NCBI GenBank assembly: GCA_944325175.1
Contig: CALUYZ010000006.1
Location: 1-64,000 of the forward strand
Direction of reading: 5' to 3'
Source of the DNA: Candidatus Gastranaerophilales bacterium
GTDB taxonomy: Bacteria > Cyanobacteriota > Vampirovibrionia > Gastranaerophilales > Gastranaerophilaceae
DNA: 64,000 nucleotides
Every line of letters begins with the position of its first letter. Position 1 is the stretch's first letter. The notes under the pieces were generated by a model that saw only the letters and a program-made list of their open reading frames with translations, was not told where the DNA came from and ran no database searches. Position numbers and translations under genes: made by a program. Positions 8,095 to 18,345 of the stretch are shown here, piece by piece.

Positions 8095-8261
8095 ATGGTT
8101 TATATATATTAATATTATCATTGTTTTTTGGAAGTTACAAGCCTTATATTTTTGAAATATTTTATATTTTTCATATTCTCTTATTCAATAAAATTAATCA
8201 TTTTGAGCTTTTTGAAACAAAATGAATATTTTGGTCTAAAAAGTTGAAAGGAAAGCAAAAT

Positions 8262-9227
8262 ATGAAAAAGTTTAGAGGTTTTACGCTTACTGAAGTTTTA
8301 ATTACTTTGGCAATTATTGGCATTGTAGCGGCGATTACGCTACCCAGCTTATTGGTTAACGTTAACGAAAAGGCATGGGATGCACAAAGGAAAGCGCTTC
8401 ATGCCAGAATGGCACAAGCGATTGGGCAGATGAACGGTTTGGCAGGATATGGAACATACACAAAAGGTGAAACAGATGAAAACACTGTAGATACGGTTGC
8501 CGAAAGCTTTATTATAGAGGCTTTATCAAAAGTGTATAAGATTAATAATGTGTGCGGACCGGACAAACTTAGTTCATGTGGAATTCCAAGCAATATAACA
8601 ATTTTAGGCGGAGCATCAGGAATAAATTTTCCAACCAAGATGAGTGAACTAAACACAGTTTTACTACAAGATATTGGAACAGTAGGCTCTAGTTATGGGA
8701 GCAATGCCGACACAAAAGCAGCCGCATTTGAAACAATTAACGGTGAATCTATTGCAGTATTTTACAATCCATATTGCGGTAACGACACAACAGAAAATCA
8801 TTTTGTACAAAGCAAAATGTGCGCAAACTTTATATATGACTTAAATGGCACGGAAGGACCCAATCAGGTAGGCAAAGATATTGGATTTATGACAGCTTTC
8901 TACAACAAAAACTCAGTATTGGTTTCTCCCGATATAAGCGAAAAATATACAACAGGGCGCTCTTACACAGGAGATAGTACAACATCAGATGCAGCAGCAA
9001 TTTGCAAAGAACAAGAAGAAAATTTAAGACTTCCGGATAGAGATGAGGCAGCATCAATTTTTGTAAACTCAGTTCTTGCAAACACAAAAAGTGATACGGC
9101 AGATATGTGGACAGGCTCAATAATTTCAACAGGTGATACAGGGCTTGCATGGCGACAATCAAATAACGGCTTCCGTGGAAAAACACCCAGAACACAGATT
9201 TTATATGTGCATTGTATTAGCAAATAA
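8262..9227 (+). CDS. Prepilin-like protein with DUF1566-type C-terminal domain (paralogue 4)
   Basis: A prepilin-like protein of about 321 residues with leader MKKFRG before FTLTEVLITLAIIG, so Ala4 of the others is Thr here but Glu5 is kept. It is the most diverged of the four in the middle region (an insertion and different residues after the CGPDKLSSCG block), with LRLPDRDEAASIFVNS and final VHCISK at the end. ATG 8262 is chosen over a start 18 bases earlier because GTTGAAAGGAAAG sits just upstream. A bidirectional terminator separates it from serS. Confidence 0.84.
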   Translation: MKKFRGFTLTEVLITLAIIGIVAAITLPSLLVNVNEKAWDAQRKALHARMAQAIGQMNGLAGYGTYTKGETDENTVDTVAESFIIEALSKVYKINNVCGPDKLSSCGIPSNITILGGASGINFPTKMSELNTVLLQDIGTVGSSYGSNADTKAAAFETINGESIAVFYNPYCGNDTTENHFVQSKMCANFIYDLNGTEGPNQVGKDIGFMTAFYNKNSVLVSPDISEKYTTGRSYTGDSTTSDAAAICKEQEENLRLPDRDEAASIFVNSVLANTKSDTADMWTGSIISTGDTGLAWRQSNNGFRGKTPRTQILYVHCISK

Positions 9228-9262
9228 AAAATATGCCTCTAAAATTAGAGGCATATTTTTTT
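9226..9262. terminator. Bidirectional terminator between paralogue 4 and serS
   Basis: Stem ATATGCCTCT (9231-9240) with AGAGGCATAT (9247-9256), extended by A and T runs on both sides. It can serve both convergent genes. Confidence 0.88.
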
Positions 9263-9271
9263 AAAGTTAAT

Positions 9272-11262
<1,991 letters not shown>

Positions 11263-11268
11263 AGAAAA

Positions 11269-11274
11269 ATTTTA
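11269..11274 (-). promoter_or_regulatory. -10 element of a leaderless promoter (rluB-like gene, serS)
   Basis: TAAAAT on the minus strand, preceded by TGT (extended -10 type). It ends six bases before ATG 11262. No clear -35 is seen. Confidence 0.45.
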
Positions 11275-11354
11275 ACATAAAGAATTTATAAATATATAAA
11301 TAATGCGTGGTAGAATATAGATAAAAAGGGATTAGAATAAGGGAGATTATATTT

Positions 11355-12473
11355 ATGATACCTATTATTGACTCAAAAAGACAATATGCAACAATAGCCG
11401 AAAAAGCCGAAAAAGAAGTTTTAGAGGTTATGCGCTCGGGACAATATATTTTAGGCAAACACAACAAAGCTTTTGAAGAAGAAATTGCAAAATATATTGG
11501 CGTAAACCATGCGGTTTGTTTAAATTCAGGAACAGACGCTCTTCATTTAGCCCTAAGAGCTTTAAATATCGGTAAAGGTGATGAAGTTATAACAGTTGCT
11601 TTCACTTTTGTTGCAACTACAGAAGCCATAGGTATCGTTGGCGCAACACCTGTTTTTGTTGATATTGATGAAAACACATTTAATATGGATGCAGACAAAA
11701 TTGAAGAAAAAATAACCCCAAAAACAAAGGCAATTCTTCCTGTTCATTTATATGGTCAACCTTGCGATATGGATAAAATTATGGCAATAGCCAAAAAACA
11801 CAATTTATATGTTATTGAAGACTGCTGCCAAGCAATCGGTGCAGAATATAAAGGTCAAAAAGTGGGTACATTTGGCAACATCGGCTGCTACAGTTTCTAC
11901 CCGACCAAAAACTTGGGTACAATGGGCGATGGCGGTTTAGCAATTACAAACGATGAAAACCTTAAAAATAGAATTATAGCTTTAAGAAACCATGGCGGTG
12001 CAATTCGCTATCACCATGATGAAATTGGCGTAAATTCAAGATTAGATGAAATTCAAGCAGCAATATTAAGAGTTAAACTACCTTATATTGACGAATGGAA
12101 CAAAGCAAGAAGAGCCCATGCCGCTTATTACAACGAACTTTTTAAAGGTGTTGAAGGCATTGAAACACCAAAAGAATTAGACAATACATATTGTGTTTAT
12201 CACCAATACACAATTAAAATTGAAAATAGGGACGAAGTTCATAAAATGCTTCAAGAAAATGGCGTAGGCGCCATGATTTACTACCCGATTCCTTTGCATT
12301 TACAAAAAGTTCATGAATATTTAGGCTTTAAAGAAGGGTATCTTCCAAAAACAGAAAAGAATACAAAACTTGTATTATCGCTTCCTATGTTTGCGGAAAT
12401 TACAAAAGAAGAACAAGAAACAGTTGCAAAAACTGTTATTGAATGTGTTAAAAAGTGCTTAGTTAAAGCATAA
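11355..12473 (+). CDS. DegT/DnrJ/EryC1-family PLP aminotransferase
   Basis: A 372-residue sugar aminotransferase that moves an amino group from an amino acid onto a keto-sugar nucleotide. The PLP lysine is Lys185 in [20 protein letters not shown] (58-64) binds the phosphate and [11 protein letters not shown] (155-165) is the cofactor-ring motif, with Cys in place of the usual Ala. The GGGAG ribosome site is clear. It is monocistronic, with its own terminator. With the Gfo/Idh dehydrogenase at 3370 it could make an amino sugar for surface glycans, but the genes are 7 kb apart. Confidence 0.88.
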   Translation: MIPIIDSKRQYATIAEKAEKEVLEVMRSGQYILGKHNKAFEEEIAKYIGVNHAVCLNSGTDALHLALRALNIGKGDEVITVAFTFVATTEAIGIVGATPVFVDIDENTFNMDADKIEEKITPKTKAILPVHLYGQPCDMDKIMAIAKKHNLYVIEDCCQAIGAEYKGQKVGTFGNIGCYSFYPTKNLGTMGDGGLAITNDENLKNRIIALRNHGGAIRYHHDEIGVNSRLDEIQAAILRVKLPYIDEWNKARRAHAAYYNELFKGVEGIETPKELDNTYCVYHQYTIKIENRDEVHKMLQENGVGAMIYYPIPLHLQKVHEYLGFKEGYLPKTEKNTKLVLSLPMFAEITKEEQETVAKTVIECVKKCLVKA

Positions 12474-12488
12474 ATAACTTAAAAACAT

Positions 12489-12526
12489 AAAATGCACCCT
12501 TAAAAACAAAGGGTGCATTATTTTTT
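12489..12526 (+). terminator. Terminator after the DegT aminotransferase
   Basis: AATGCACCCTT (12491-12501) pairs with AAGGGTGCATT (12509-12519), followed by ATTTTTT. The TGCACC start resembles the prepilin palindromes, but the CCC core and T-tract mark it as an ordinary terminator. Confidence 0.85.
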
Positions 12527-12540
12527 GAAAAACTTCGCAA

Positions 12541-12561
12541 AAAAAAACCGGCGAGCCGGTT
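12541..12561 (-). terminator. Minus-strand terminator-like hairpin with no obvious gene
   Basis: AACCGG (12546-12551), loop cgag, CCGGTT (12556-12561). On the minus strand it is followed by a run of eight T. No minus-strand gene precedes it for more than 3 kb. Otherwise the 12474-12760 gap shows only AG-repeat sequence (gagagagg) and AT-rich DNA. Confidence 0.4.
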
Positions 12562-12760
12562 AAATTTACCACATATTAGAGAGAGGAATTAGAGAGAGAA
12601 ACTTTTTATATAATCATATTTGATTAATTATCTTAATTACACTTATAATGTTCCACAAATTGTAAACTTTATAACAATTTTTTTACTGTTTTATTAACAT
12701 TTCTTAAAATTTTTATTGAAAATTGTTAATAAACCATGTTTGATATAAAATTTTTTTGCT

Positions 12761-13117
12761 ATGTTACAAGAATTTTTATACGCAAAAATCCACAGAGCAA
12801 CGGTAACAGATGCCAATCTTAACTATGTTGGCTCAATTACAATCGACAAAGCCTTGCTCAATGCTACGGGCATAAAAGCAAATCAAAGAGTTGATATTTT
12901 AAATATAAATAACGGCGAAAGGTTTAATACCTACGTTATTGAAGGGGAAGAAAATTCCGGTTGTATTTGCTTAAACGGTGCTGCTGCAAGAAAAGCCGAA
13001 AAAGGTGACCTGGTCATAATTGTAGCTTACGCACTTTTAAATGAGGATGAACAAAAAACCTTTATTCCAAAAGTTGTCCATGTTGATAAGAACAACAAAA
13101 TTACCAATAAAAACTAA
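12761..13117 (+). CDS. panD: Aspartate 1-decarboxylase (pro-enzyme)
   Basis: PanD decarboxylates L-aspartate to beta-alanine for pantothenate and coenzyme A synthesis. The 118-residue pro-enzyme self-cleaves at Gly24-Ser25 (YVGSITID) to form the pyruvoyl cofactor on Ser25. Thr57 and Tyr58 (NTYVIEG), needed for catalysis, are present, and the NGAAAR segment follows at about 82. No ribosome site is visible. TATAAA lies at 12744-12749, so the leader would be very short. It stands alone, without panB or panC nearby. Confidence 0.95.
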   Translation: MLQEFLYAKIHRATVTDANLNYVGSITIDKALLNATGIKANQRVDILNINNGERFNTYVIEGEENSGCICLNGAAARKAEKGDLVIIVAYALLNEDEQKTFIPKVVHVDKNNKITNKN

Positions 13118-13222
13118 AATTACAAACTTTTGTAAAAAAAAGCTTTCAAAATAGCAACTTTCAATATTTAGAATTCTTTAAACTGACATAAAAAAATAAA
13201 CTCGCTTTTCTTGGGAAGGTTT

Positions 13223-14332
13223 ATGAAGGTTAACAACGTACAAAATCAATTATACAGTTCACAAACATATAATACACAAAGGAAAAACCAAGGTAATAAA
13301 TCAAATCCTTCTTTTGGCGGCGCTCTTTCGATTAATTTTTGGGATGCAGTAGCAAGAGGCGGTTTTGCTGCTTCTTTTACATTGCAAGATATGACGGGAA
13401 CAAATTTCCCGAGAACTTGGCAAGCACTGCAGAGAAACAAAGAAATAACAGGTGAAAATAATTATAAAGCAGCAGCAGAAGTTGCAATAAGAGAATTTGT
13501 TACAGGTCCTTCAATGACTATCATCCCTATGATAGTTCTTGCAATGGCAAAAAAAGCAGGCGGAAGCGCAATGGATGTTCCAATGGAAAACATTGCACCA
13601 TTTTCCGATCAAATGAAAGATATTTTGGAAAAAACCAATTTTTATCGTACAGATTTAGATTTTGTTAAAAATTTCCCTCAACAATATTCACAAAATGTTA
13701 AATCAAAATTCTATCAAAGAATGTTTGCACTTGCATTGGGTGAAGATATTGGAAAAGACGGCAAAAATATTTCAGATCATGCAAAAGAACTTGCAAAAAT
13801 GCTTGAACAATATGATGATGCACCAAAACGTGGCTTGTTTAAGCAGTTATTCAATAAAGATTTAAGAGAAAAAGTTGATTCTACAGGAACAGAGCTAAAA
13901 GGCAATATAATTGAAGCAAAAGATCAAATCTTTGAAAAAATTATAACAAAATATACAGACGTAAGAAAAACAGGCGAAGCTGACTGTACAAAGCTGTTAA
14001 AAACAAATATGAACGGGCTTTTAGACAAAGAAAATTCAATAACAACGCTCGTTAAAGATTTTTCAAACTTTGGTTGCGATATTCAAAATGTTATGAAAAA
14101 ACAAACAGCTAAAAATGGCGCCATTACTGATGTATGCCTTAGAGCGCAATCTTTCATGGATAATTTCAAAGCAAACAGAGTTGGCGGCAAATTTATTACC
14201 AATATATTAATGGTTGTTGCAACAGGCTTATTTATGATGAATATTCCAAAACTTTATACATTATATAAAACAAACCCTGAAACAGATGCATTCAGAAATA
14301 AAGAAGGCGAGGTAATACGTGCAAATAAATAG
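13223..14332 (+). CDS. Conserved hypothetical protein, lineage-specific, with one C-terminal membrane segment
   Basis: I do not recognise a named family. The protein of about 369 residues begins with a polar, Asn/Gln-rich stretch followed by NPSFGGALS. Mid-protein there is a hydrophobic stretch (SMTIIPMIVLAMAKKAGG), and near the C-terminus a likely transmembrane helix (FITNILMVVATGLFMMNIPKL cut short here). ATG 13223 is chosen over TTG 13211 because GGGAAGG lies directly before it and contains the TTG. It overlaps the next gene by 14 bases, so the pair is co-translated and probably works together at a membrane. Confidence 0.7.
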   Translation: MKVNNVQNQLYSSQTYNTQRKNQGNKSNPSFGGALSINFWDAVARGGFAASFTLQDMTGTNFPRTWQALQRNKEITGENNYKAAAEVAIREFVTGPSMTIIPMIVLAMAKKAGGSAMDVPMENIAPFSDQMKDILEKTNFYRTDLDFVKNFPQQYSQNVKSKFYQRMFALALGEDIGKDGKNISDHAKELAKMLEQYDDAPKRGLFKQLFNKDLREKVDSTGTELKGNIIEAKDQIFEKIITKYTDVRKTGEADCTKLLKTNMNGLLDKENSITTLVKDFSNFGCDIQNVMKKQTAKNGAITDVCLRAQSFMDNFKANRVGGKFITNILMVVATGLFMMNIPKLYTLYKTNPETDAFRNKEGEVIRANK

Positions 14333-15530
14333 TATTACATCAGCTGTATCAAAAGGTGCCACAAAAATAGGCAAAACAATTTTAGATGCAAAGCCTGAAG
14401 GCGCAAAGCTTGGCAACCAGCTTAAAAAAGTTAATAATTTCATTCAAGGCGAAAGCTTTAACCCCGGCAGAGGCGCATATTATTTCTTAATGGGCGGTTG
14501 TGTTATTGCGCCACGATTAGTGCAGGCAAGAGAACCTGACGAATTCAGAGAAATTTTAACAAGGGATATAGTTACTGTTTTAACAATTCTTTTTGCAATG
14601 AAAGGGTTGAAATCCGGCATGTGCACAGCAGCACAGAAAAAAGCCGGTATTCCTTTGGTGGAAGACTTAGTCGGCAAAAATGCCTCAAAATTACAAAGGC
14701 TAAAAGGTTATCTGAATCCAAACGGCGGAATAACCGCATTAGATTCAACAGAAATTAATTCAAGGTATTCAAGAATTTTCACAAAAGACGAGCTTGTAAA
14801 TACGCTACAAACCGTTGATAAAGAGGGCGGCAACATAGCAGATATGTTTTCTGTTGAACTAAAAGGCGGCTTTATTTCAAAGCTTTTCAAAAAAGAAAAA
14901 AAGACACCTTTATTTGACGCTGCAAAAGAAATGTTTGGCGAAGATTTTACTTCAAAATCAAACGAAGAATTAATCAAAATTGTCCAAAATATAACACCTG
15001 AAAACCAAAAAGCCATGGAAGGCTTAGAAAAAATTATCGGCTCAAAACCTTATGGCGAAGAAGCTTTTTGCAAAGAACTTGAAGCAGGCGCTCGTGAAGC
15101 TTATAACGAGATAATGAGGCAAGAAAGAAAAGCAAACGGTTACATGCCAAAAACAAGCGATTCGTTTATCAAAGCAGAAAAAAGGGCAAATAATGCTTCT
15201 GATGAATTCAGACAAAACAAAATCGCAGGCTTAAAACAAGGTATTTTAAACGGCGAGAATAATCCTATAACATATTATGCAAGAAATATTGCAGCCAATT
15301 TTGAAACACTTTCTTTGGCAATAACGGCAGGATTCCTTGGTTTTGGACTTCCAAAATTCAATGAACAGTTAACCATGAAAAAACACTTAAATAAACCGGG
15401 CACAAACCCTACAAGAGAACCAATTCCAACAAATGCTTGCCCAATAGAAAACCCCGGTATAATATATGGAACGATTGAAAAAAGCAAAAGTAAGCCATTT
15501 CAGGCGTTTATGGGAAATAATAAAAACTAA
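14319..15530 (+). CDS. Conserved hypothetical membrane-associated protein, partner of 13223..14332
   Basis: A 403-residue protein that starts at GTG 14319 with GCGAGG upstream, inside the end of the preceding gene. It has a hydrophobic segment near 55-70 (YYFLMGGCVIAPRL), another near 85-95 (TVLTILFAMKGL), and a third near 350 (LSLAITAGFLGFGLPKF). The end is proline-rich. No catalytic motif is visible. The arrangement and the similar C-terminal layout (a helix followed by a short polar tail) suggest it is a distant relative or partner of the preceding gene. The role is unknown. Confidence 0.68.
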   Translation: MQINSITSAVSKGATKIGKTILDAKPEGAKLGNQLKKVNNFIQGESFNPGRGAYYFLMGGCVIAPRLVQAREPDEFREILTRDIVTVLTILFAMKGLKSGMCTAAQKKAGIPLVEDLVGKNASKLQRLKGYLNPNGGITALDSTEINSRYSRIFTKDELVNTLQTVDKEGGNIADMFSVELKGGFISKLFKKEKKTPLFDAAKEMFGEDFTSKSNEELIKIVQNITPENQKAMEGLEKIIGSKPYGEEAFCKELEAGAREAYNEIMRQERKANGYMPKTSDSFIKAEKRANNASDEFRQNKIAGLKQGILNGENNPITYYARNIAANFETLSLAITAGFLGFGLPKFNEQLTMKKHLNKPGTNPTREPIPTNACPIENPGIIYGTIEKSKSKPFQAFMGNNKN

Positions 15531-15536
15531 ATCATT

Positions 15537-15910
15537 TTGCGATTCTTAAAAAAGCAGTTACCTTTTTTACAGTTTAAATAAAAAAGTGCGAACCCCGCAA
15601 GCGAAGCAATTCCAACAAGTTAGCCCAACAAAAAACTCCAGGGGCGGCAAGCTTGAACGATTAAAAAACAACAGCTAGGTATTTCAAACGTTCAAAAGAA
15701 AACGATAAAATTAGGTTATTTTACAATTTAAAAGATAGTTACCTTTTTTACAGTTTAAATAAAAAAGTGCAAACCCCACAAGGGAAGCAATTCCAACAAG
15801 TTTACCTTATAAAAACACAAAACACAGCATGCTTGAACAATTAAAAACAACAGCAAGATATCTTAAATGTTTAAAAGGAAATAAAAAATTAAATTATTTT
15901 GCAATTCTTA
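15537..15910. repeat. Diverged tandem repeat of about 180 bp in an intergenic region
   Basis: Two units start at about 15537 and 15722, and the start of a third (TTTTGCAATTCTTAAA near 15898) coincides with the 3' end of the TPR gene. Shared blocks include TTACCTTTTTTACAG, TTTAAATAAAAAAGTGC and AAGCAATTCCAACAAG. The 15531-15893 gap holds no gene I can support; a 62-codon frame at 15829 runs antisense into the TPR gene and looks spurious. The units probably arose by duplication of the gene's 3' flank. Confidence 0.7.
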
Positions 15911-16631
15911 AAGGGCAATCGGTTCTTTCTTTAACAACAGACAAAATATCAATAACTCTTGAAGCGATTGATTTTGTTGCCTCTCCGTCAGGATTTTGCG
16001 CAATATATTTTTTATAAAATCTGACAGCTTGAGTATATTTTTCTGTTTTATCAAAGCAAATTCCAAGCCCTAAATATGCCCTGGAATAAGTATCATCTAT
16101 TCTTAAAATGTCGAAGAAAATTCTTGCAGCTTCGTCAAAATTGCCCATGCTCATTAACAAGCCGGCTTTGTGGTTGTGAGCAATAATAAAATCAGGCTTT
16201 TCTTCAATAATTTTTTCATAAATTTTATAAGCCATTTCAGGCTCATCCATTAATTCATGAGAAATAGCAAGCTGAATTTGCGCATTTAAAAAATCAGGAT
16301 TTAATTTAATAGTTTTTTGAAAATTTTTTGTAGCAGCTTCAAATTCAGTATTTAAAAGGTGGTTTAAGCCCAATTCATAATAAATTTCATAATCAAAAGT
16401 ATCAATTTGTTTTGCTTTTTCTAAATGTTTAATCGCTTTATCATATTGTTGCAATTCTTTATAAGCACGAGAAGCACCCAGATATGTTTTTGTGTTTCTG
16501 TTTTCTTTTAAGATTGATTTTAAATATTCGCTAACCGCTTCTTTTGGCATTTGCTTTTGCATATATTCATCGCCTTTTTTAAGCGCAAAATTGTTACTAA
16601 CTTTATTTTTTAATTTTTCAATCAATCTCAT
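15894..16631 (-). CDS. Tetratricopeptide-repeat protein
   Basis: A 245-residue protein made almost wholly of TPR helices. Repeats with the W/L-G-A-P-like pattern are seen at about 20-50, 54-86, 88-120, 122-155, 156-188 and 190-222 (for example AIKHLEKAKQIDTFDYEIYYELG, shortened). TPR proteins are protein-interaction scaffolds. There is no signal peptide. The ribosome site is GAGGA, 10 bases before ATG 16631. No partner can be named. Confidence 0.85.
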   Translation of the reverse strand: MRLIEKLKNKVSNNFALKKGDEYMQKQMPKEAVSEYLKSILKENRNTKTYLGASRAYKELQQYDKAIKHLEKAKQIDTFDYEIYYELGLNHLLNTEFEAATKNFQKTIKLNPDFLNAQIQLAISHELMDEPEMAYKIYEKIIEEKPDFIIAHNHKAGLLMSMGNFDEAARIFFDILRIDDTYSRAYLGLGICFDKTEKYTQAVRFYKKYIAQNPDGEATKSIASRVIDILSVVKERTDCPLRIAK

Positions 16632-16760
16632 AAACTAATCCTCTAATTACATAAATAGTTTATAAAGATTTAGACATTTTTTTATTAATCTACAGATTGA
16701 AAAAAGAATTATCTTTAGATTTATATTTAGGTGATATAATTGAAAAACAACGGAGGACAA

Positions 16761-17618
16761 ATGGTAACAATTAAAGACTTCAGCAGTTTTGAAAACCTTT
16801 TAGAAAAAATTGATATTGGGCTTATAACTAAGCTATGCCTTGAAATTATTTTTTATTTTGTAGTTCTTTTTCTTGTAAAAAAATTAATAGAGGTATTTTT
16901 TACAAAAATTGTTAATAAAATTAAAGACAATGAAATAAAAAGGCAATATGCCACAATTCAATATCTTTGCATTTCTATTGCAAATGTAGTTGTATTTCTG
17001 TTTTTTGCAACCAATATATTGGGCGATCTTGGGGTTGATATGAAGCCAATTTTAGCAACAGCAGGGGTTTTTGGTGTTGCAATAGGTTTTGGCGGTAAAA
17101 GGTTTGTAGAAGATATTATCTCGGGTTTAATGATTTTATTATCAGGGCAACTAAGAGCCGGAGATTACGTTACCATAGACAATTCAACAGGAACGGTTGA
17201 AAAAATAAACCTCGTCATGATTAAATTAAGAGCATACAACGGCGATGTGCATTTTGTAAGAAACGGTTTAGTCGAAAAAGTTATAAACCACACAAGAGAT
17301 TTTTCTCACCCCATAGTTGACGTGCCAGTTGCATACAGCACAAATATACCTTATGCAATCGAAGTTTTAAAAGAACTTGGTGCCGAAATAAGAAAAAATC
17401 CCGATTATGAAAAATACATTTTAGATGAGCCTGAAATTGTTGCAATAGATAAATTTGATAATTCTGCAATTTTATTAAGAGTAAGATTTAAAACAAGAGC
17501 AATGCAACAATGGGCCGTTCAAAGATATTTCAGAATAATGGTTAAAGAAAAATTTGATAAATTAAACATTTCAATTCCATTCAATCAAATGGAAGTTACA
17601 ATCAAAGACAAAGCTTAG
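16761..17618 (+). CDS. mscS: Small-conductance mechanosensitive channel (MscS family)
   Basis: This inner-membrane channel of about 285 residues opens under membrane tension to release solutes during hypo-osmotic shock. There are hydrophobic segments at about 24-42 and 72-92. The pore-lining TM3 region is ATAGVFGVAIGFGGKRFVED, followed by the beta-domain opening GQLRAGDYVTID. The start is ATG 16761, directly behind GGAGGACAA; a TTG 21 bases earlier has no site. The paddle region is short, as in minimal MscS proteins. Confidence 0.93.
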   Translation: MVTIKDFSSFENLLEKIDIGLITKLCLEIIFYFVVLFLVKKLIEVFFTKIVNKIKDNEIKRQYATIQYLCISIANVVVFLFFATNILGDLGVDMKPILATAGVFGVAIGFGGKRFVEDIISGLMILLSGQLRAGDYVTIDNSTGTVEKINLVMIKLRAYNGDVHFVRNGLVEKVINHTRDFSHPIVDVPVAYSTNIPYAIEVLKELGAEIRKNPDYEKYILDEPEIVAIDKFDNSAILLRVRFKTRAMQQWAVQRYFRIMVKEKFDKLNISIPFNQMEVTIKDKA

Positions 17619-17658
17619 ATATTTTCTATTTAGCACAAAAAAACCGCCAAAAAACCGT

Positions 17659-17696
17659 ATTTGCATACTACAGACACTTTATGCCAAAATGCAAAT
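17659..17696. terminator. Possible terminator between convergent mscS and hypothetical gene
   Basis: ATTTGCAT (17659-17666) and ATGCAAAT (17689-17696) form an inverted repeat with a 22-base loop in the convergent gap. The long loop makes this only a candidate. Confidence 0.3.
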
Positions 17697-18247
17697 TATT
17701 TATTATTGCCAAACTTTCTTGCTGCAACCTCTTTTGCCGCACAAGCACCGATAGCGCCAAATAAAATTGTTCCTGCAACAACTAAAACATTTTGAATTTT
17801 AGTTGCATCCTTTAAAGACTTAAAAATATCTTTTGATAAATATTTACAAGACAGCTCGGAAATTCCTTTTTTAAGATTATCACCCTCAAGTATTGTTCCA
17901 ACTTTTCTTGCAGCTCTATTTCTATAACCGCTGATTAAATCTGAATTTGTTTTTTGAACTGTTTGAACTATTTCATCAGGGCTGCTAACACCTTTAAGTG
18001 CTTTATTAATTTTTCCAAAATAACCCTTTTTAGATTCTACTGCACGGGTTAAAAGCCCATTATTTTTCTTAACAAATTTATCACATTCTGATAGTGTCGA
18101 ATTAAAAGCACCAACGGTCTTATCTGCCATATTCTTTAATCTCAAATGATTAACACCAATAGCACCTGTGCCGGAAACAACAGCGCCTGTTGCAGCAGTT
18201 AAATATGAATCAGTTGAAACTGTATTATTTGTCGAATTTACAGACAT
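17696..18247 (-). CDS. Hypothetical protein with C-terminal membrane segment
   Basis: A protein of about 183 residues with no recognised family. It begins MSVNSTNNTVSTDSYLTAAT, then a glycine/alanine-rich hydrophobic stretch (about 20-32). A C-terminal transmembrane helix near 155-172 is followed by a short basic tail (ARKFGNNK). ATG 18247 is preferred over the longer frame because the pepA terminator lies inside that extension. The helix-plus-polar-tail end is reminiscent of the two hypothetical proteins at 13223-15530. Confidence 0.6.
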   Translation of the reverse strand: MSVNSTNNTVSTDSYLTAATGAVVSGTGAIGVNHLRLKNMADKTVGAFNSTLSECDKFVKKNNGLLTRAVESKKGYFGKINKALKGVSSPDEIVQTVQKTNSDLISGYRNRAARKVGTILEGDNLKKGISELSCKYLSKDIFKSLKDATKIQNVLVVAGTILFGAIGACAAKEVAARKFGNNK

Positions 18248-18281
18248 ATTTATACAACAATACTTTCTAACTTCACAAAAT

Positions 18282-18320
18282 AATAAAAAAGCGCAAATGA
18301 GAAAAATTGCCATTTGCGCC
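18282..18320 (-). terminator. Terminator after pepA
   Basis: On the minus strand GCGCAAATG pairs with CATTTGCGC (18291-18299 with 18311-18319) and is followed by a T run. It lies 25 bases past the pepA stop. Confidence 0.87.
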
Positions 18321-18345
18321 ATTTTATTGTTAATTTATGTTAATT

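Noticed and set aside
4425-9227. Diversity-generating retroelement acting on the lectin-like prepilin C-termini
   Set aside because: The only reverse transcriptases lie more than 50 kb away and look like defence RTs. I found no template/variable repeat pair with adenine-biased differences; the observed differences are block-like.
12491-12519. Sixth member of the prepilin palindrome family
   Set aside because: It shares TGCACC but has a CCCTT core, a nine-base spacer including the stem extension and a T-tract, so it is a terminator of the aminotransferase gene.
15537-15910. CRISPR array
   Set aside because: The two units are about 180 bp long and diverged along their length, with no short identical repeats and no cas genes in the window.
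15829-16017. 62-codon plus-strand frame
   Set aside because: It begins in the tandem repeat and runs antisense into the 3' end of the TPR gene, with no ribosome site.
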